Assembly: GCA_944377765.1 (NCBI GenBank)
Contig: CALWFX010000090.1
Coordinates: 1 to 10,301, forward strand
DNA: 10,301 nucleotides
Direction of reading: 5' to 3'
Origin: an uncultured Clostridia bacterium
GTDB taxonomy: Bacteria > Bacillota > Clostridia > Christensenellales > UBA1242
In this document: positions 6,791-10,301 of the stretch, one piece after another
How positions within the stretch are numbered: the stretch's first letter is position 1
Layout: every line of letters begins with the position of its first letter
Position numbers and translations under genes: made by a program
Notes under the pieces: model-generated
What the model was told of the DNA's origin: nothing
The model's database searches: none
Seen by the model: only the letters and a program-made list of their open reading frames with translations

Positions 6791-8203
6791 ATGATTAAAT
6801 TTGGAACAAGTGGATTTAGAGCGGTTATTGGCGATGGTTTTACCAAGGAAAACGTGCAAAAAGTTGCATATGCAGTTTGTAAAAATGTTACAAAGAAAAA
6901 AGATGCTGTGATAGACATTGGTTTTGACAACCGCTTTATTGCAAATTTCTATGCTAAATGGGTGGCGGAAGTTTTTTTGTATCATAAAATCAGGGTCAAT
7001 TTCTATAAACACCCAACTCCAACACCTGCACTTGCGTTTGTATCTAAAAGTCACACTTTTGGTATTGTGTTAACTGCAAGTCATAATCCATATTATTATA
7101 ATGGTGTTAAAGTTTTTAAAAATGGTGGAGAAATTGATGATGATTTTGCCAAAAAGATTGAAGAGATTGCAAACAGCATTGAGTTTGAAAAAATAAAAAC
7201 CTTGCCATTTGACGAAGGAGAAAAAGCGGGATATTTAAATATCATTGATAAGAATGAAGACTATGAAAAAGATGTAATTTCCTATTTAAACAAGAAAAAT
7301 ATTTCAAAATACAAGCCAAAAGTTCTTTTCAATGCCTTGCATGGAAATTCCAGCAGAATTGTTCGAGAAATTTGCAAAAAAATTGGCTTTTCCCATTTTG
7401 AAATTATGAAAGAAAATATTGACCCATATTTTGAAAACAGTTTGCCGGCACCATATCTTAAAAATTTGGTAGACCAAAAAGAGAGAGTGGTCAAGGAAAA
7501 GTTTGACCTTGGAATTGCCTTTGATGGCGACAGCGACAGAATTACCATTATAGATAAGAGTGGAGAGATGTATGACTGTAACTATGTTTTTCCAGTTGTA
7601 TATGAATATCTTGTGAAGGTAAAAGGCTTGAAAGGTGGAGTTGCACACAATGGGCTTTTTTCAAGTTTGATTGGAATGCTTGCAAAAGAATTTGGCGAAG
7701 AAGAGAATTTGACAAAAGTGGGCTTTAAAAATATTGCCAAAGTGTTTGAAAAAGGAAAGGCTTTTATTGGTGCTGAAACAAATGGTGTTGCGTTAAGAGA
7801 CCATGTTTATTGCAAAGATGGAATTATGACTGGCTTTATTGTGATAGACTTGATGTCTTACTATCAAAAAAGTTTCAAAGAAATTTTGGATGAACTAACA
7901 AAAAGATTTAATTTTCCTTCATGCACCATAGAATTCGCATATCCTTTTTCACTTGAAAAGAAAGCGGAAATAAACAAGCAAGTTTTCATCAACAAAGAAC
8001 TGCCAAAATTGAAACGCAAAATTGTGAATGTAACATATGATGATGGATGTAAAATATTTTTTGAAAACAATTATTGGTGTGGAATAAGATTTTCAGGAAA
8101 TGAAAATGTTGTGCGACTTTTCACTGAAATGGAAAATATTAAAAATGCCAATAAGATGATTGCAGAACTTGAAAAGTTTATTGGTGTTAAAGAAAGACAA
8201 TAG
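6791..8203 (+). CDS. Alpha-D-phosphohexomutase family protein (phosphoglucomutase/phosphomannomutase-like)
   Basis: Members of this family move phosphate between C1 and C6 of hexose phosphates in the cytoplasm through a phosphoserine. At 470 aa the protein has the normal four-domain length. KFGTSGFR (3-10) is the usual N-terminus; TASHNP (95-100) holds the phosphorylated Ser97; DGDSDR (245-250) is the Mg2+-binding loop. The sugar-recognition loop, normally GEESGG, reads GAETNG (327-332), followed by the expected KDGIM. The phosphate-binding loop, normally RxSGTEP, reads RFSGNEN (433-439). The chemistry should be intact, while both ligand loops differ from standard forms, so the sugar cannot be named (glucose, mannose, glucosamine or another). 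AGGAG lies 6 nt before the ATG. The gene is single, with its own promoter and terminator. Confidence 0.92.
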   Translation: MIKFGTSGFRAVIGDGFTKENVQKVAYAVCKNVTKKKDAVIDIGFDNRFIANFYAKWVAEVFLYHKIRVNFYKHPTPTPALAFVSKSHTFGIVLTASHNPYYYNGVKVFKNGGEIDDDFAKKIEEIANSIEFEKIKTLPFDEGEKAGYLNIIDKNEDYEKDVISYLNKKNISKYKPKVLFNALHGNSSRIVREICKKIGFSHFEIMKENIDPYFENSLPAPYLKNLVDQKERVVKEKFDLGIAFDGDSDRITIIDKSGEMYDCNYVFPVVYEYLVKVKGLKGGVAHNGLFSSLIGMLAKEFGEEENLTKVGFKNIAKVFEKGKAFIGAETNGVALRDHVYCKDGIMTGFIVIDLMSYYQKSFKEILDELTKRFNFPSCTIEFAYPFSLEKKAEINKQVFINKELPKLKRKIVNVTYDDGCKIFFENNYWCGIRFSGNENVVRLFTEMENIKNANKMIAELEKFIGVKERQ

Positions 8204-8207
8204 AATG

Positions 8208-8240
8208 AAAAAAGAATAGTAAGACAAACTATTCTTTTTT
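8208..8240. terminator. Bidirectional terminator between the hexomutase gene and uvrC
   Basis: A 13-bp perfect inverted repeat (AAAAAAGAATAGT/ACTATTCTTTTTT) with a 7-base loop AAGACAA. It begins 4 nt after the hexomutase stop and its last base is in the uvrC stop codon, so the convergent genes share it very tightly. Confidence 0.9.
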
Positions 8241-10051
8241 TATTTGTTATTTTTGAAATATTCCACAATTTGCTCGGCAAGGCTTTCATGAATTCCTTTA
8301 ACAAGTTTCAATTCGTCAGCGCTTGCATTTTTTATGTTTTCAGTTGTGCCAAATGCTTTTAAAAGAGCATCAATTTTTTTCTTGCCAAGTCCTTGAATGT
8401 TTTCAAGTTCACTTTCAGTTTGTGCTTTTGTGCGTGTTTGCCTGTGAAAAGTGATAGCAAATCTATGTGCTTCATCACGAATGCGTTGAAGAAGTTTAAG
8501 TTCAGCACTTCCATATTTTAAAATGACAGGCATATTTGTTCCCACAACAAAAACTTCTTCAAGTTTTTTTGCCAAAGAAATTATTTCAATATCATTTTCA
8601 AAGCCGAATTCTTTTAAAATTTCATAAGTGGAAGAAAGTTGTCCTTTTCCGCCATCAATAACAATCAAATCTGGTTTTTCCTTAAAACTTTCGCCATCTT
8701 TGTTTTGAAGGCGTTTAAGTCGTCTTTTTAAAGTTTCTTGCAAAGATGCAAAATCATCATTGCCCCTAACTGTTTTAATTTTAAACTTGCGATAATCTTT
8801 TTTTGAAGGCTTACCATCTTTAAAAACCACCATGGATGCCACTTTGTTTGTTCCGCTTATGTGAGAAATGTCGTAACATTCCATGCGTTTAGGCAGGTTT
8901 TTAAGTTTAAGGCTTGCTTGAAGAGCGGAAACAGCACCAAGTGTGTTATTATATTGTAATTTTTCCTTTTCCAAATGTTTTTCCAAATATTCGGTTGCGT
9001 TTTCGGTTGCCATTTTAAGAAGGTTAAGATTAACACCATGCGGATTGGCAATAATTTTTATATTCTTATTTAAGTATGCAGAAATTAACTCGCTGTCAAC
9101 ATCGTGGCTGACAATAATTTCATTTGGGGGTATCATGTTTTGATAATATTGAACTATAAAGTTAAAAATGGTTTCTTCTTCGTTGACATCGCTTTGTGTG
9201 TAGTTTTGGATGCCTAAAATTTTTCCGCCACGCACAACCATCATTGTGATAACACCACTAAGCCCATCAGTTACATAGGAAATGACATCTTTATTCACAT
9301 CTTTTGGCAGATTTGCAACAACTCTTTGTTTAAGTTTTGCCACCATTTTAAGTGCTTCGCGAAGTTCAATTGCCCTTTCAAAGTTTTCCATATTGGAAGC
9401 GGTTATCATTTTTTCCATTAAAATATTTTCAATTTCTTCGTCATTTCCATTAAGAAAGTTGATAACTTTTTTAAGTTCTTCCATATATTCTGCACGCGTA
9501 ACTCTGTTTGTGCATGGTGCAAGACAAAGTCCAAGCGCATAGTTTAAACATTCTCTTTTAAGTGGGTGGGTGCTGGAAAATTTTTTACTGCAAGTTCTCA
9601 CTTTAAAAGCGGACGAAATGGTTTTTAAAATTGCCTTTGGGTCAATGCCAGCAATGTATGGGCCAAAATACTTTGCACTGTCATTCTTTTTAATTTTTCT
9701 TACAATTTCAAGTTTTGGAAATTCCTCTTTCATGTCAATTCTGATATATGGAAAAGTCTTGCCATCTTTGAGCAGGATATTATAGAAAGGTTGATATTTT
9801 TTAATCAAATTGTTTTCAAGAGCAAGGGCATCAAGTTCACTAATGGTGATAAAGTAGTCGAATATATCCACATTATCCACCATTGCCTGCACCTTCACAG
9901 GTTTTTCACTGTGACGAAAATATTGCGAAACCCTGTTTTTAAGGTTTTTCGCTTTTCCCACATATATAACTTCACCATTTTTGTTACGCATAATATACAC
10001 GCCACTTTTGTTTGGCAAAGTTTTAAGTTTTTCCTTAATTCTTTCGTTCAT
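8240..10051 (-). CDS. uvrC: UvrC, excinuclease ABC subunit C
   Basis: UvrC makes the two incisions flanking a lesion in nucleotide excision repair after UvrA/UvrB recognition. The 603-aa length is typical. The N-terminal GIY-YIG nuclease shows GVY (17-19), YVGKAKNLKNR (30-40, with catalytic Arg40) and Glu79. Four cysteines at 154, 168, 176 and 180 match the spacing reported to bind a [4Fe-4S] cluster in E. coli UvrC. A UVR motif for UvrB contact lies around 208-237. The RNase H-like second nuclease shows YDISHISG (393-400, D394) and IDGGKGQL (465-472, D466) with a His at 536. Tandem helix-hairpin-helix motifs lie at about 552-600 (IQGLGKKK, LVKGIHESLA). The ATG matches the usual start, 11 residues before the LP..SGVY block; no good Shine-Dalgarno precedes it and the -10 box is only 6 nt away. 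Confidence 0.97.
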   Translation of the reverse strand: MNERIKEKLKTLPNKSGVYIMRNKNGEVIYVGKAKNLKNRVSQYFRHSEKPVKVQAMVDNVDIFDYFITISELDALALENNLIKKYQPFYNILLKDGKTFPYIRIDMKEEFPKLEIVRKIKKNDSAKYFGPYIAGIDPKAILKTISSAFKVRTCSKKFSSTHPLKRECLNYALGLCLAPCTNRVTRAEYMEELKKVINFLNGNDEEIENILMEKMITASNMENFERAIELREALKMVAKLKQRVVANLPKDVNKDVISYVTDGLSGVITMMVVRGGKILGIQNYTQSDVNEEETIFNFIVQYYQNMIPPNEIIVSHDVDSELISAYLNKNIKIIANPHGVNLNLLKMATENATEYLEKHLEKEKLQYNNTLGAVSALQASLKLKNLPKRMECYDISHISGTNKVASMVVFKDGKPSKKDYRKFKIKTVRGNDDFASLQETLKRRLKRLQNKDGESFKEKPDLIVIDGGKGQLSSTYEILKEFGFENDIEIISLAKKLEEVFVVGTNMPVILKYGSAELKLLQRIRDEAHRFAITFHRQTRTKAQTESELENIQGLGKKKIDALLKAFGTTENIKNASADELKLVKGIHESLAEQIVEYFKNNK

Positions 10052-10057
10052 GTCTTT

Positions 10058-10087
10058 ATTATACTCATTTTTACTCTATAAAAACAA
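10058..10087 (-). promoter_or_regulatory. Promoter of uvrC
   Basis: On the minus strand TTGTTT (10087-10082), an 18-bp spacer and a consensus TATAAT (10063-10058). Only 6 nt separate the -10 box from the uvrC ATG, so transcription would start at or within a base or two of the ATG and the mRNA would be leaderless or nearly so. Confidence 0.6.
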
Positions 10088-10301
10088 GAGTTTAAACTTA
10101 AAAAGTTTTGTTGTTGCAACTTTTCCACAGGTTAGCAAAAAATTAGTGAAAAAATTGCAGAAAAATATATTTTAAATCAATTATAAGAGAATATTTTTAA
10201 AATTTATTTTTATTTTTTTGTTATAAAGTGGAAAATTTTGTATATAATTGTATTTTTATTTTATATATTGTGAAAAATAATAGATTAAAGAATATAAATA
10301 T
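10088..10301. other. AT-rich intergenic region upstream of uvrC
   Basis: No gene is visible here. TTTTCCACA (10121-10129) is one base from a DnaA box, and GTGGAAAA (10228-10235) is its inverted partner; two imperfect sites are not enough to call an origin. A plus-strand TTGTTA (10218-10223), 19-bp spacer and TATAAT (10243-10248) could be a promoter for a gene beyond the right edge. Confidence 0.35.

Noticed and set aside
6791..8203. Naming the hexomutase as GlmM or ManB
   Set aside because: The start KFGTSGFR and the divergent sugar loop do not match GlmM closely, and no neighbouring sugar genes point to a substrate.
10052..10073. Mini reading frame (six codons) overlapping the uvrC start by ATGA
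   Set aside because: It contains the uvrC -10 box, so it would not be transcribed from the predicted promoter.
10113..10120. Palindrome GTTGCAAC upstream of uvrC
   Set aside because: Eight bases only, does not match the Gram-positive SOS box, and no second copy is seen.

Overview
The window is AT-rich DNA (about 30 % G+C by eye) from a low-GC bacterium, most likely a member of the Bacillota/Clostridia. Signs of this are strong GGAGG-type ribosome binding sites, a TTG start codon, TTGnnn/TATAAT promoters, compact hairpin-plus-T-run terminators and a CCA-encoding tRNA gene. TGG is read as Trp and TGA is used as a stop, so the standard bacterial code fits. I cannot name the genus.

Layout. Positions 1-2851, minus strand: a two-gene unit with an AMP-forming acyl-CoA ligase-like enzyme first, then a polytopic membrane acyltransferase-like protein (DUF5009/HGSNAT type) that runs off the left edge. 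The ligase contains an in-frame tract of nine G's, a candidate phase-variation switch. Positions 2866-3072 are non-coding. At 3147-3223 lies tRNA-Arg(ACG), with its own promoter and terminator. Positions 3301-6337, plus strand: a compact non-homologous end-joining operon of ku, a LigD carrying phosphoesterase and ligase domains, and a separate LigD-type polymerase. Positions 6372-6620, minus strand: a small two-helix membrane protein of unknown function with a strong promoter and ribosome binding site. Positions 6791-8203, plus strand: a phosphohexomutase-family enzyme with unusual sugar- and phosphate-binding loops. Positions 8240-10051, minus strand: uvrC, with its -10 box almost touching the start codon. 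Positions 10088-10301 are an AT-rich divergent intergenic stretch.

How the parts relate. ku, ligD(PE-LIG) and ligD(POL) together make a full bacterial double-strand-break repair set: end binding, 3'-end cleaning, gap filling and sealing. uvrC belongs to nucleotide excision repair but is separately transcribed in the opposite direction. The ligase/acyltransferase pair is translationally coupled and could activate and then transfer an acyl group to an envelope or extracellular acceptor; that link is inference. Two convergent gene pairs (ligD-POL with the small protein, and the hexomutase with uvrC) share bidirectional terminators.
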